Positions 52,628 through 63,917 of a stretch of DNA of 64,000 nt are shown here, piece after piece. The stretch comes from JBFLVU01 sp964589625 (GTDB lineage Bacteria > Acidobacteriota > UBA4820 > DSQY01), in NCBI GenBank assembly GCA_964589625.1, contig CAZPSH010000003.1, positions 109,176 through 173,175 on the forward strand. The letters run 5' to 3'. The translations under genes and the position numbers were made by a program. The notes beneath the pieces are model-generated. The model saw only the letters and a list, made by a program, of their open reading frames with translations. It did not search any database and had not been told where the DNA came from. Positions within the stretch are counted from its first letter, which is position 1. Each line of letters begins with the position of its first letter.

Positions 52628-52642
52628 CGCAGAACGATTAGC

Positions 52643-53428
52643 ATGAAGAACACTGACAAACTCCAACCCGGCCTGTCGCCGCCCGGTGCCAAGGCAGTGG
52701 GCCCGTCGAGTCCCGTTCAGCAGAGCCTCGCACTTCTCCGCAATTTCCTTTCCCTCGAGCCCACTCCGGATATCGCCACACCAAGTTCCAAGTCAAGCGG
52801 TCTGCTAGTCGGCAACCACTTGCTTCACCTTATCAGCGCCTGCGGTTTGCTCAATGGCAGCGGCTTCCACTCGGCGGCCGTCACGCTGCTCAGGCCGCTT
52901 GAGGATGCGCTGGACTGCTTCGCTGCGGTGACTATGGTGAGGGGAGCCGCCGAACGTTGGGGTGAACGGCAACTGAAGCCGAGCGACGCGGCTAAGATGT
53001 GGACCGAAATTGCCGGCGATACGTTTAGTCCAGTCAACGGCACCCTCGCAGGATATCGAGAGGCCCTGCGCGGTCAGTTCGCGCACTACATGCACTGCTC
53101 CTATGATCTCTGCCTATGGGACCTGTACTTCAGCCCTCGCGCTCGCGACCCTGACACAGGTGAGCTTTCCGGACCCTACGAACTCAATCAGGGTGGCCAT
53201 GCGATCGACTCGAATGCCCATGCGATCGATGCCCATTTGACGGCGCATTATCTCGAGTGCATGGCGATCATGAAACGGGCGTACTCGCAAGAATTAGCGC
53301 GACGGTCGGCGCGGCTGGAAGAATTGATCCGTCTTGAAGGCGAGATCGTCGAAATTATGGAGCGCCATAACGAGCACAAGTGCCAGAATGTTCTCGTTCC
53401 ACCTGAGTGGCGGCGTGGCAATCGGTGA
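52643..53428 (+). CDS. Unknown, probably all-helical protein in the accessory island
   Basis: 261 residues, no signal or membrane segment. GLLVGNHLLHLISACGLLNG and GFHSAAVTLLRPLEDALDCF, followed by a long charged C-terminal helix (QELARRSARLEELIRLEGEI), give an all-alpha, HEPN/DUF5677-like impression, but no catalytic motif is seen. Family not recognised. It begins 16 bases after the right end of the candidate attC site and is followed within seven bases by GCCCAAC, the exact complement of its upstream core GTTGGGC. GC content is intermediate between the R-M genes and the chromosome. Confidence 0.6.
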   Translation: MKNTDKLQPGLSPPGAKAVGPSSPVQQSLALLRNFLSLEPTPDIATPSSKSSGLLVGNHLLHLISACGLLNGSGFHSAAVTLLRPLEDALDCFAAVTMVRGAAERWGERQLKPSDAAKMWTEIAGDTFSPVNGTLAGYREALRGQFAHYMHCSYDLCLWDLYFSPRARDPDTGELSGPYELNQGGHAIDSNAHAIDAHLTAHYLECMAIMKRAYSQELARRSARLEELIRLEGEIVEIMERHNEHKCQNVLVPPEWRRGNR

Positions 53429-53434
53429 TCTGCG

Positions 53435-53441
53435 GCCCAAC
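53435..53441 (+). other. Cassette-end-like core heptamer
   Basis: GCCCAAC (RYYYAAC) begins seven bases after the stop of the helical protein and is the exact complement of the core at 52621-52627. No matching GTTRRRY was found in the next 100 bases, so any attC here is truncated or decayed. Confidence 0.35.
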
Positions 53442-53545
53442 GGAGCGATGGAATCGCGTCAGCGAAGTCAGAAGGACGAGCGTAGATCGTTCGAGTGAGG
53501 CGATGCGCTGAGAAGGTGGGGAGTACAGTCCATGGTAGTGTCGGG

Positions 53546-53827
53546 CTATCCAACCATGTCCGGCCAGCGCTGTGCCTGATGCAGCACTCTCAAGATTTCC
53601 ACCTGGCCTTCCCTGACTCGGTAAGCAACGATGTACATGGAGACCACAAGTTCTCTCGTGTCAGGTACACGTCCTGGCCTGCCCATACCGGGCATCTTAG
53701 CCAGTTTCTCCACCGCATCCAGCACTTTCTTGACCTCATTTGTCGCGGCACCAGGGTTTTCTTGGGCGATGTAGTCGTACAGGTGCTCAAGGTCTGCGGA
53801 TGCGACGGACAGCCATCGGGGCTTCAC
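53546..53827 (-). CDS. RelE/ParE-superfamily toxin
   Basis: 93 residues. DLEHLYDYIAQENPGAATNE at the N-terminus and the C-terminal run VVSMYIVAYRVREGQVEILR ending in LHQAQRWP are the RelE/ParE fold signature. Relatives cut mRNA on the ribosome or poison gyrase; which applies here cannot be told. The gene starts within the antitoxin stop (4-base overlap), the usual antitoxin-first order, and would be repressed by the antitoxin-toxin complex. Confidence 0.92.
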   Translation of the reverse strand: MKPRWLSVASADLEHLYDYIAQENPGAATNEVKKVLDAVEKLAKMPGMGRPGRVPDTRELVVSMYIVAYRVREGQVEILRVLHQAQRWPDMVG

Positions 53828-54093
53828 CTGGTTCTCCGCCCTCTGCTTTTCAGGCCGAACTTCCGGGCCTTCTCTACTACTTGCTCATGGCCAAGAAACT
53901 CCGCGTCTGGCTCGTTCGCCTCGTGCACGGCCATTTGAATGGCCCTGATCTGCCATTCTTGTGTCGCCAGGTATTCTTCGACAGCACGGCTGGCCAAGTA
54001 GGCCTTGGACCGATCCGTGGCTCTTGCGAGTGCCTCAAGGCGGGCGATCGTTTCGGGCGGCAGCCTAAGGGTCATGGTGTTTGTGTGGGGCAC
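53824..54093 (-). CDS. Ribbon-helix-helix antitoxin
   Basis: 89 residues. TMTLRLPPETIARLEALARA followed by RSKAYLASRAVEEYL is a CopG/RHH DNA-binding domain. The C-terminal half (WQIRAIQMAVHEANEPDAEF) should wrap the toxin. I chose the GTG start because GGAGG lies six bases upstream; an ATG two bases earlier is out of frame. Together with the toxin it forms a stabilising module at the right edge of the accessory island. Confidence 0.92.
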   Translation of the reverse strand: MPHTNTMTLRLPPETIARLEALARATDRSKAYLASRAVEEYLATQEWQIRAIQMAVHEANEPDAEFLGHEQVVEKARKFGLKSRGRRTR

Positions 54094-54327
54094 ATGTCAC
54101 CTCCAGAGCACAACATAATGCAGGAGAACACATTGTGCAACTCCAGCCGTTACTTTATCACTATCACTTGCAACAGACTCCAGATGGAGGGGGGGGCGGG
54201 GCGATGATAGGCAACGGAGGGGGGTGGGGCGTCGCCGGCGAAGGGCCTTGGGGGCCCCGCGACTCCCCCGCGGCCTGTTTCGGGCGCGGGGCTTGTGCTA
54301 TCCTCCGTAGGACCGCGGGAGGACGGC

Positions 54328-55460
54328 ATGGAGGGGTACCTGCTCCTGGAGGACGGAAGCCTGTTCCGGGGCAGGGGATTCGGCTTCCACGGTACGGTCC
54401 TCGGGGAGGCGGTCTTCCAGACGGCCATGGTGGGGTACCAGGAGATCCTCACCGATCCCTCCTACGCCGGCCAGCTCGTGGTCATGACCTACCCCCACAT
54501 GGGGAACTACGGCGTCAATCCCGAGGACGTGGAGTCCCGCCAGCCGCACCTCAGGGGGTTCCTCGTCCGCGAGGTCTCGGTCCTGCCCTCCAACTGGCGC
54601 GCCCGGGGGACCCTGGACAGCTACCTGAAGGAGCACGGGGTCGTGGGGCTCAAGGAGGTGGACACGCGGGCCCTCACCCGCCACCTCCGCAGCCGGGGGG
54701 CGCTGAAGGCCCTCCTGACCAACGAGCCCCTCGACGCGGCTCAGGCGCGGGAGAGGCTGGACCGCTTCCCGGGCATCGACAACCAGGACCTGACCTCGGA
54801 GGTCTCCTGCCGCAAGGCCTACGCCTTCCGCCACGAGCCCGGCCGGGAACCCCCGCACTTCAAGGAGACCCTCGCGCCGGGCCGGGTGGCCTCGGGGCGC
54901 CTGCACGTCGTGGCGGTGGACTTCGGCCTCAAGGAGAACATCCTGCGCAACCTGCTCCTGAGGGGCTGTGAGGTGACCGTGATCCCCGCCTACAGCACGG
55001 TTCGGGACCTGGTGGCCCTCGGCCCCGACGGGGTCTTCCTGGGCAACGGCCCCGGCAACCCGGAGATGGCCCGGGGGGCCCTCCCCCTCGTCCGCTACGC
55101 CGCCGAGCACTACCCCACCTTCGGCATCTGCTTCGGCCACCAGCTCCTGGCCCTGGCCTTCGGGGGCCAGACCTACAAGCTCCCCTTCGGCCACCGGGGA
55201 GCCAACCACCCGGTCAAGTGCCTCCCGAAGCAGAGGGTGGAGGTCACGAGCCAGAACCACGGGTTCGCCGTGGACGAAGCCAGTCTCCCGGACCTCTTCG
55301 AGGTGACCCACCGGAGCCTGAACGACGGCACCGTGGAGGGGATGCGCCACCGGGAGCTCAACGTCTTCTCGGTCCAGTACCACCCCGAGGCCAGCCCGGG
55401 GCCCCACGACTCCCTCTACCTCTTCGACGAGTTCGTCAAGCGCATGGAGGAGGGGACCCC

Positions 55461-55464
<4 letters not shown>
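54328..55464 (+). CDS. carA: Carbamoyl-phosphate synthase small chain
   Basis: 378 residues. It releases ammonia from glutamine for the large subunit. The N-terminal CarA domain (EGYLLLEDGSLFRGRGFGFH) is followed by a class I glutamine amidotransferase with the nucleophile Cys in FGICFGHQLLALAFGG and His/Glu in VQYHPEASPGP. GGAGG lies six bases before the ATG at 54328. Its stop overlaps the carB start by four bases. Confidence 0.97.
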
Positions 55465-58655
<3,191 letters not shown>

Positions 58656-58833
58656 GGCCGAGGCCTCGGAAGGGGATTGACGCGGGCCGGGGAGGCGGCC
58701 CGGCAATCCAGTTGCCGACCCCTGCGCCGTAAGCACCGGGAGGGCCCGCGGCTCCCGTTTACGGTCCGCGATTCACCGTTTGCCATGGGACTCCGACGCA
58801 TCACCCGCAACGACTCGATTCGAGGGATGGGCC

Positions 58834-60060
58834 ATGGACGCGAAGGAAACGACTCGGAACGACCTCTCTTCCCTGAGGATCCCTGAAGGAGCGAGGTCCG
58901 CGCAGAGGGGCCCGAAGCGGAGGCTGTGGCTCGGCCTGGCCATCGCCGCCGGCGTCGCCGTCGTCTTTCTCTTCCTCCGCTCGGCCGCGCGCCCCACGGA
59001 AGTGGCCGTGGCGGAGGCCATGAAGCCGGCGGGCGGAGAGGGTTCGGCGGTGCTGAACGCCAGCGGCTACGTGACCCCCCGCCGCCGGGCCACGGTGGCG
59101 GCGAAGATCACGGGCCGCGTGGTGGAGATGCTCGTGGACGAAGGGATGGTGGTGGAGGAGGGGCAGGTCCTCGCCCGGCTCGACGACTCGGACGCGCGGG
59201 CGCGCCTCGCCTCCGCGGAGGCCGACGCGAAGGTCGCCGCCGCCCAGGTTCCCGACGCCCGGGCCGCCCTGTCCATGGCGGACCTCGAATTTCAGCGAAT
59301 CTCCTCCCTCCACCGCGCGGGCTTTTCCAGCGACAACGAACGGGACCGCGCCCGCACGGCCTACGACAGCGCCCGGGCCCGGCTCGATTCGGCCCAGGAG
59401 TCCCTGAAGGCGGCCCGGGCCCGGGAGAGCGTCGCCCGGCAGGACCTGGAGAACTGCACCGTGAGGGCGCCCTTCGGCGGGATCGCCGTCTCCAAGGACG
59501 CCCAGGTGGGGGAGATGGTCTCCCCGGTTTCGGCGGGCGGGGGGTTTACCCGGACGGGCATCGCCACCCTCGTGGACATGGCCTCCCTCGAAATCGAGGT
59601 GGACGTCAACGAGTCCTTCATCGCCAAGGTGCGGCCGGGCCAGCGCGTGGAGGCCGTGCTCGACGCCTACCCGGACTGGAAGATCCCCGCTTCCGTGCGC
59701 ACCGTGATTCCCACCGCCGATCGCCAGAAGGCCACCGTCAAGGTCCGCATCTCGTTCGGCGCCTTGGATCCCCGCATTCTTCCCGACATGGGCGTGAAGG
59801 TGACCTTCTTGGCCGACGCCCCGCTGGAAGGAACGCCCAAGGCCGCGGCGACGGTGCCCTCGGAGGCGGTTCTGGAGGCCGACGGCGGGACCTTCGTCTT
59901 CGTCCTGACGGAGGGGCGGCTTTCGCGGCGCGAGGTCACCCTCGGCGAGCGCCGGGGCATGGACGTGGACGTTCTTTCGGGGTGCGCCCCCGGGGACCGC
60001 CTCGTGATCAAGGACCTGGCTGGCCTCAAGGACAACATGCGGGCCGCCGAGAGGAAGTAG
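58834..60060 (+). CDS. Periplasmic adaptor protein of a MacAB-like exporter
   Basis: 408 residues. A charged N-terminus is followed by one membrane anchor (about 28-46). The barrel-lipoyl segment VLNASGYVTPRRRATVAAKI leads into a coiled-coil hairpin (about 120-205). The lipoyl return reads NCTVRAPFGGIAVSKDAQVG, and beta-barrel and membrane-proximal domains complete the MacA/HlyD fold. It connects the inner-membrane ABC permeases encoded downstream to an outer-membrane channel, which is not in the window. The ATG at 58834 has only a weak ribosome site (AGGGATGG). Confidence 0.9.
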   Translation: MDAKETTRNDLSSLRIPEGARSAQRGPKRRLWLGLAIAAGVAVVFLFLRSAARPTEVAVAEAMKPAGGEGSAVLNASGYVTPRRRATVAAKITGRVVEMLVDEGMVVEEGQVLARLDDSDARARLASAEADAKVAAAQVPDARAALSMADLEFQRISSLHRAGFSSDNERDRARTAYDSARARLDSAQESLKAARARESVARQDLENCTVRAPFGGIAVSKDAQVGEMVSPVSAGGGFTRTGIATLVDMASLEIEVDVNESFIAKVRPGQRVEAVLDAYPDWKIPASVRTVIPTADRQKATVKVRISFGALDPRILPDMGVKVTFLADAPLEGTPKAAATVPSEAVLEADGGTFVFVLTEGRLSRREVTLGERRGMDVDVLSGCAPGDRLVIKDLAGLKDNMRAAERK

Positions 60061-60154
60061 GAAAGACGAAGGAGCAGGGGAGCCCCGCCCGCCGAGGCGC
60101 GGGCCCCGGTCCCTCCCGCCGTCGGCGGAGGCCGCGGAGTTCCTCGGAGGACCC

Positions 60155-60883
60155 ATGGTACGAGTGGACGGACGGTCCGACGGGAGCGCGCTCATCCGGG
60201 TCCGCGACCTGGACAAGGAGTACACCCGGGGAGGGGAGACGCTCCACATCCTGAGCGGGCTCCACCTCGACGTGGAGCGGGGGGAGTTCGTCGCCTTCAT
60301 GGGGCCCTCGGGTTCGGGCAAGACGACCCTTCTCAATCTCCTCGGGGGCCTCGACCTGCCCACCCGCGGCTCCATCACCGTGGACGGGGACGAGATCACC
60401 CACATGTCGGGTTCGAAACTCTCCGCCTGGCGGGCTCGCCACGTGGGCTTCGTCTTCCAGATGTACAACCTCATGCCCGTCCTCACGGCCTTCCAGAACG
60501 TGGAACTGCCCCTCCTCCTCACCCGGCTCTCCAAGGCCGAGAGGCGGGACCACGTGGAGGCGGCCCTCGCCCTTGTGGGCCTGAGCGACCGCCTGAAGCA
60601 CTACCCCCGCCAGCTCTCGGGCGGCCAGGAGCAGAGGGTGGCCATCGCCCGTGCCCTGGTGGCGGACCCCACCTTTCTCCTCTGCGACGAGCCCACGGGC
60701 GACCTCGACCGGACGAGCGCCCGCGAGGTCATGGACCTTCTGGAGCGGCTTTCCGCGGAGTACGGAAAGACCATCCTCATGGTGACCCACGACCCCAGGG
60801 CCGCCGAGCGCGCCGGAACCCTCCTCCACCTCGAGAAGGGGGTTCTCGTGGAGGCGAAGGCGGGGGGAGTGGGGGGGGAGTAG
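60155..60883 (+). CDS. MacB/LolD-type ABC transporter ATPase
   Basis: 242 residues. Walker A MGPSGSGKTTLLNLL, Q-loop FVFQMYNLMPVLTAFQN, signature LSGGQEQRVAIARAL, Walker B LLCDEPTGDLD and the switch His in MVTHDPRAA are all intact. The sequence belongs to the LolD/MacB-type group that works mechanically with FtsX permeases. GGAGG lies five bases before the ATG. Its stop codon lies inside the first unit of the octamer repeat. Confidence 0.96.
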   Translation: MVRVDGRSDGSALIRVRDLDKEYTRGGETLHILSGLHLDVERGEFVAFMGPSGSGKTTLLNLLGGLDLPTRGSITVDGDEITHMSGSKLSAWRARHVGFVFQMYNLMPVLTAFQNVELPLLLTRLSKAERRDHVEAALALVGLSDRLKHYPRQLSGGQEQRVAIARALVADPTFLLCDEPTGDLDRTSAREVMDLLERLSAEYGKTILMVTHDPRAAERAGTLLHLEKGVLVEAKAGGVGGE

Positions 60884-60937
60884 GGGAGTAAGTAAGTAGG
60901 GGAGTAGGTGAGTAGGGGAGTAGGGAAGTAGGGAAGG
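60878..60937. repeat. GAGTAGGG octamer tandem repeat
   Basis: About seven degenerate copies of an octamer (GAGTAGGG, GAGTAAGT, AAGTAGGG, GAGTAGGT and so on). The first unit includes the stop codon of the ATPase gene. Confidence 0.85.
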
Positions 60938-60993
60938 ATACGGACGCGATGCGGCGAGCGCGGCTGGCTTGGGTGAAACAGAGCGCGAGGGTA

Positions 60994-61034
60994 GGCGGGC
61001 GAGGGCGCCCGCCCCACGGGTCTCGCCTTTCGCC
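60994..61034. repeat. Hairpin module, copy A
   Basis: GGCGGGC/GCCCGCC inverted repeat followed by CCACGGGTCTCGCC. The same module occurs at 61158 and 63832. Confidence 0.85.
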
Positions 61035-61039
61035 TTGCC

Positions 61040-61140
61040 CCTCACGTCTCCCGTTTTACGTCTCACGTCTCGCGTCTACGCGAGCATCGGCCGCTACGCA
61101 GGCCCGCCTCTGCCATCTCGCGGCTCACGTCTCACGTTTT
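61040..61140. repeat. TCTCACG heptamer array
   Basis: Two clusters of degenerate TCTCACG-type heptamers (61040-61077 and 61115-61140) separated by a short palindromic stretch. Together with the neighbouring repeats it fills the whole 379-base gap 60884-61262 between the ATPase and the first permease gene; no coding sequence is present there. Confidence 0.7.
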
Positions 61141-61157
61141 GCACCAGTCGGTAGAAC

Positions 61158-61237
61158 GGCGGGCGAGGGCGCCCGCCCCACGGATCTCGCTTTCGCCTGT
61201 GTTGTCCAAATCCCAAATCCCACATCCCAAATGCCCC
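61158..61237. repeat. Hairpin module with AAATCCC heptamers, copy B
   Basis: GGCGGGC/GCCCGCC hairpin, CCACGGATCTCGCTT, then heptamers AAATCCC-AAATCCC-ACATCCC (61208-61237). Nearly identical over about 80 bp to copy C at 63832. Confidence 0.85.
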
Positions 61238-61262
61238 TTCTTTTCCTTTCGGGTTCTTCTTC

Positions 61263-62405
61263 ATGACCCGCTTCCTTCCTCTCCTGCGGGCGAACGTGAC
61301 GCGGAAGAAGGCGCGGCTCGCCCTGACGGTGGGCTCCTACTTCGTGGCCCTCTTCCTCTTCGGGGTCCTGGCCGCGGTGCAGACGGCTTTCAACCAGGGC
61401 CTCGAAGTGTCCGGCGCGGATCGCCTCATCGTCCGCAACAAGGTCTCCCTCATCATGCCCCTGCCCTACGCCTACCGGGACCGCATCCTGCTCGTCCCGG
61501 GCGTCCGAAAGGTGACCTACGCCACGTGGTTCGGGGGCATCTACCAGGACGAGCGGAACTTCTTCGCCAACTTCGCCATTGACGCGGACCACTACCTCGA
61601 GGTCTACCCAGAGTTCCGCGTGGAGCCCTCCCAATGGGCCGACTTCCTGAGGGACCGGGAGGCCTGCGCCGCGGGGCGCAAGCTCGCGGAGCGCTTCGGC
61701 TGGAAAATCGGCGACCGCGTCCCCCTCCGGGGGACCATCTGGACGGGTGTGTGGGAGTTCAACGTCCGCGCCATCTACGAAGGAAGCCGCCCCGAGGACG
61801 ACACCCAGCAGTTCTGGTTCCGGTACGACTACCTGGAGGAGCGCCGGCCCTTCGGCAAGGGTATGGTGGGGTGGTACGTCGTGCGGGTGGGCGACCCCGA
61901 CCGCGCGGCCGCCGCCGCGGCGGCCATCAACGACCGCTTCGCCAACTCCTCCTACGAGACGGCGGCCGAGACCGAAAAGGCCTTTGCGGCGGGCTTCGTG
62001 CGCCAGATGGGAAACATCCAGGCCCTCCTCCTCTCCATCGGGTCGGTGGTCTTCTTCACCCTCCTGCTCGTCACGGGCAACGTCATGGCCATCGCCGTCC
62101 GGGAGCGCATGGGGGAGATCGGCGTCCTCAAGACCCTGGGCTACTCGGACGGCGCCGTGCTGGCCCTCCTCCTGAGCGAATCGTGCCTCTACGCCCTCCT
62201 GGGCGGGGGCGCCGGGCTTCTTGGCGCCAAGGCCTTTACCCTCGGCGGCGACCCCACCCAGGGCCTCCTGGTGGCCTTCTACTTTTCTCCGCAGAAGATG
62301 GCCCTGGGCCTGGGTTTCGCCCTCCTCGTGGGCCTGCTGGCGGGGCTCCTTCCCGCCCTCGCCGCCATGCGCCTCAAGATCGTGGATGCATTGAGGAGGG
62401 TGTAG
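61263..62405 (+). CDS. FtsX-family ABC permease
   Basis: 380 residues. It has an N-terminal membrane segment (ARLALTVGSYFVALFLFGVL), a large periplasmic domain (about 45-260) and three C-terminal segments with the FtsX pattern (VMAIAVRERMGEIGVLKTLG, then LLSESCLYALLGGGAGLLGA). It is the MacB-type permease half without a fused ATPase; the ATPase is the separate gene upstream. ATG at 61263 with no strong ribosome site, in an interval full of repeats. Confidence 0.9.
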   Translation: MTRFLPLLRANVTRKKARLALTVGSYFVALFLFGVLAAVQTAFNQGLEVSGADRLIVRNKVSLIMPLPYAYRDRILLVPGVRKVTYATWFGGIYQDERNFFANFAIDADHYLEVYPEFRVEPSQWADFLRDREACAAGRKLAERFGWKIGDRVPLRGTIWTGVWEFNVRAIYEGSRPEDDTQQFWFRYDYLEERRPFGKGMVGWYVVRVGDPDRAAAAAAAINDRFANSSYETAAETEKAFAAGFVRQMGNIQALLLSIGSVVFFTLLLVTGNVMAIAVRERMGEIGVLKTLGYSDGAVLALLLSESCLYALLGGGAGLLGAKAFTLGGDPTQGLLVAFYFSPQKMALGLGFALLVGLLAGLLPALAAMRLKIVDALRRV

Positions 62406-62413
62406 AAGCGGAA

Positions 62414-62475
62414 TGGGGCATTTGGGATTTGGAATTTCGGATTGCGGATTTGGGATGGCAGATGGCTGATTTGGC
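62414..62475. repeat. AAATCCC-type heptamers (reverse orientation)
   Basis: Degenerate TTTGGGA/TTTCGGA units, the reverse complement of the motif at 19909, filling most of the 85 bases between the two permease genes. Confidence 0.7.
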
Positions 62476-62490
62476 GACAGGGAGTCGGGC

Positions 62491-63663
62491 ATGGCGGTGC
62501 CGCTGATCTACAACCTGCGCTCCATCCGGGTCCGGTGGGCCTCCACCTCGGTGGCGGTGCTGGGCATCGGCGGGGCCGTGGCGGTCTTCGTGGCGGTCCT
62601 CTCCCTGGCCCGGGGCTTTGAGAGGACCCTTGTGGAATCGGGCTCCCCCGGCAACGCCCTCATCCGGAGGGCGGGGTCCAGCTCGGAGATGGAGAGCGTC
62701 GTCCTCCTCGACCAGGCCCGCGTGGTGGCCGATGCGCCCCAGGTGGCCCGCGACCGCCGGGGGCGTCCCCTGGTCAGCATGGAGGTGGTGGCCATCGGAG
62801 CCTTCCGCCACCGGGCTTCGCGATCCGAGGCCCTGGCCCAGGTGCGCGGCGTTTCCGAGGATGCCCTGGCCGTGCGGGACAACCTCCGCATGGCCCAGGG
62901 GCGCTTCCTGACCCCGGGGCTGGCCGAACTGGTGGTGGGGAAGAACGCCGAGCAGATGTACGAGGGATTCTCCCTGGGTGACACGCCGGCCTTCGGCGGA
63001 CGCACCTGGAAGGTCGTCGGCATCCTTGACGCGGGGAACAGCGCCTTCGACTCGGAGGTCTGGGCCGACGCCCGCATCCTCAACCAGACCTTCAAGCGCC
63101 CCGACCACATCTTCCAGTCCGTCACCGTCCGCCTGACCGACCCGGCCGACCTGCCCGCCTTCGAGAAGGCCCTCAAGGCCGACCCGCGCCTCACCGTCCA
63201 GGTGGACCGGGAGGACCTCTACTACGCCAAGCAGTCCCGGGTGGTCTCCACCATGATCCGCGTCCTGGGCTACCTCGTCGCGGTGGTCATGGGCGTGGGC
63301 GCCCTCTTCGCGGCCCTCAACACCCTCTACTCGGCCCTTGCCGCCCGCGTCCGCGAAATGGCCACCCTGCGGGCCATCGGATTCTCCCCCCGGGCCGTCG
63401 TCGTCTCCTGGCTCTTTGAGGCCCTCTCCATCGCCCTCCTCGGCGGCCTCCTCGGCGACCTCCTGGTCATCCCCCTCAACGGCGTCACCACCTCCACCAT
63501 CAACTGGCAGACCTTCAGCCAGCTCGCCTTCGCCTTCCGCGTCACGCCGGACCTCCTCCTCCAGGGCCTCGGCTTCGCCCTTCTCATGGGCCTCCTCGGC
63601 GGCCTTCCCCCCGCCCTTCGCGCCGCCCGCATCCCCGTCGCCGCCGCCCTGCGGGAGCTGTGA
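62491..63663 (+). CDS. FtsX-family ABC permease, second subunit
   Basis: 390 residues. One N-terminal segment (STSVAVLGIGGAVAVFVAVL), a periplasmic MacB-core-like domain (about 45-265) and three C-terminal segments (ARVREMATLRAIGFSPRAVV, then LFEALSIALLGGLLGDLLV) define the family. It differs from the first permease along its whole length, so the exporter probably works as a permease heterodimer with the shared ATPase and adaptor. Cargo unknown: lipid, lipoprotein, peptide or macrolide are all possible. Confidence 0.9.
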   Translation: MAVPLIYNLRSIRVRWASTSVAVLGIGGAVAVFVAVLSLARGFERTLVESGSPGNALIRRAGSSSEMESVVLLDQARVVADAPQVARDRRGRPLVSMEVVAIGAFRHRASRSEALAQVRGVSEDALAVRDNLRMAQGRFLTPGLAELVVGKNAEQMYEGFSLGDTPAFGGRTWKVVGILDAGNSAFDSEVWADARILNQTFKRPDHIFQSVTVRLTDPADLPAFEKALKADPRLTVQVDREDLYYAKQSRVVSTMIRVLGYLVAVVMGVGALFAALNTLYSALAARVREMATLRAIGFSPRAVVVSWLFEALSIALLGGLLGDLLVIPLNGVTTSTINWQTFSQLAFAFRVTPDLLLQGLGFALLMGLLGGLPPALRAARIPVAAALREL

Positions 63664-63710
63664 TCCACGCTTGGTCGAAATGACGTTAGACGGGAAGAGA
63701 GAGAAAGGGG

Positions 63711-63773
63711 AATTTGGGATTCGGGATTTCGGATTTGGGATGTAGATTCCGTTTCCAAATCCCTCATGCCCCT
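63711..63773. repeat. AAATCCC-type heptamers (reverse and forward)
   Basis: TTTGGGA, TTCGGGA, TTTCGGA and TTTGGGA units followed by TTCCAAATCCCTC, an inverted arrangement of the heptamer motif. Confidence 0.7.
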
Positions 63774-63831
63774 TGCTTCCGCCTTCCGCCTCGGGTGTTC
63801 GGGACTGGGTGACTAGGGGACGAAGGGACTA

Positions 63832-63917
63832 GGCGGGCGAGGGCGCCCGCCCCACGGATCTCGCTTCCGTCTGTGTTCCCCAATCCCAAATCCCTATTTC
63901 CAATCCCAAATGCCCTT
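63832..63917. repeat. Hairpin module with AAATCCC heptamers, copy C
   Basis: GGCGGGC/GCCCGCC hairpin, CCACGGATCTCGCTT, then CAATCCCAAATCCC and a second CAATCCCAAATGCC. Near-identical to copy B, 2.67 kb away in the same orientation. Confidence 0.85.

Noticed and set aside
53442..53545. Complete second attC site after the helical protein
   Set aside because: GCCCAAC is present, but no GTTRRRY partner occurs in the following 100 bases; only TCAGCG/CGCTGA can pair, so it is at best a remnant.
60878..61140. Possible CRISPR array
   Set aside because: Units are 7-8 bases, directly tandem and degenerate, with no spacers of regular length and no cas gene nearby.
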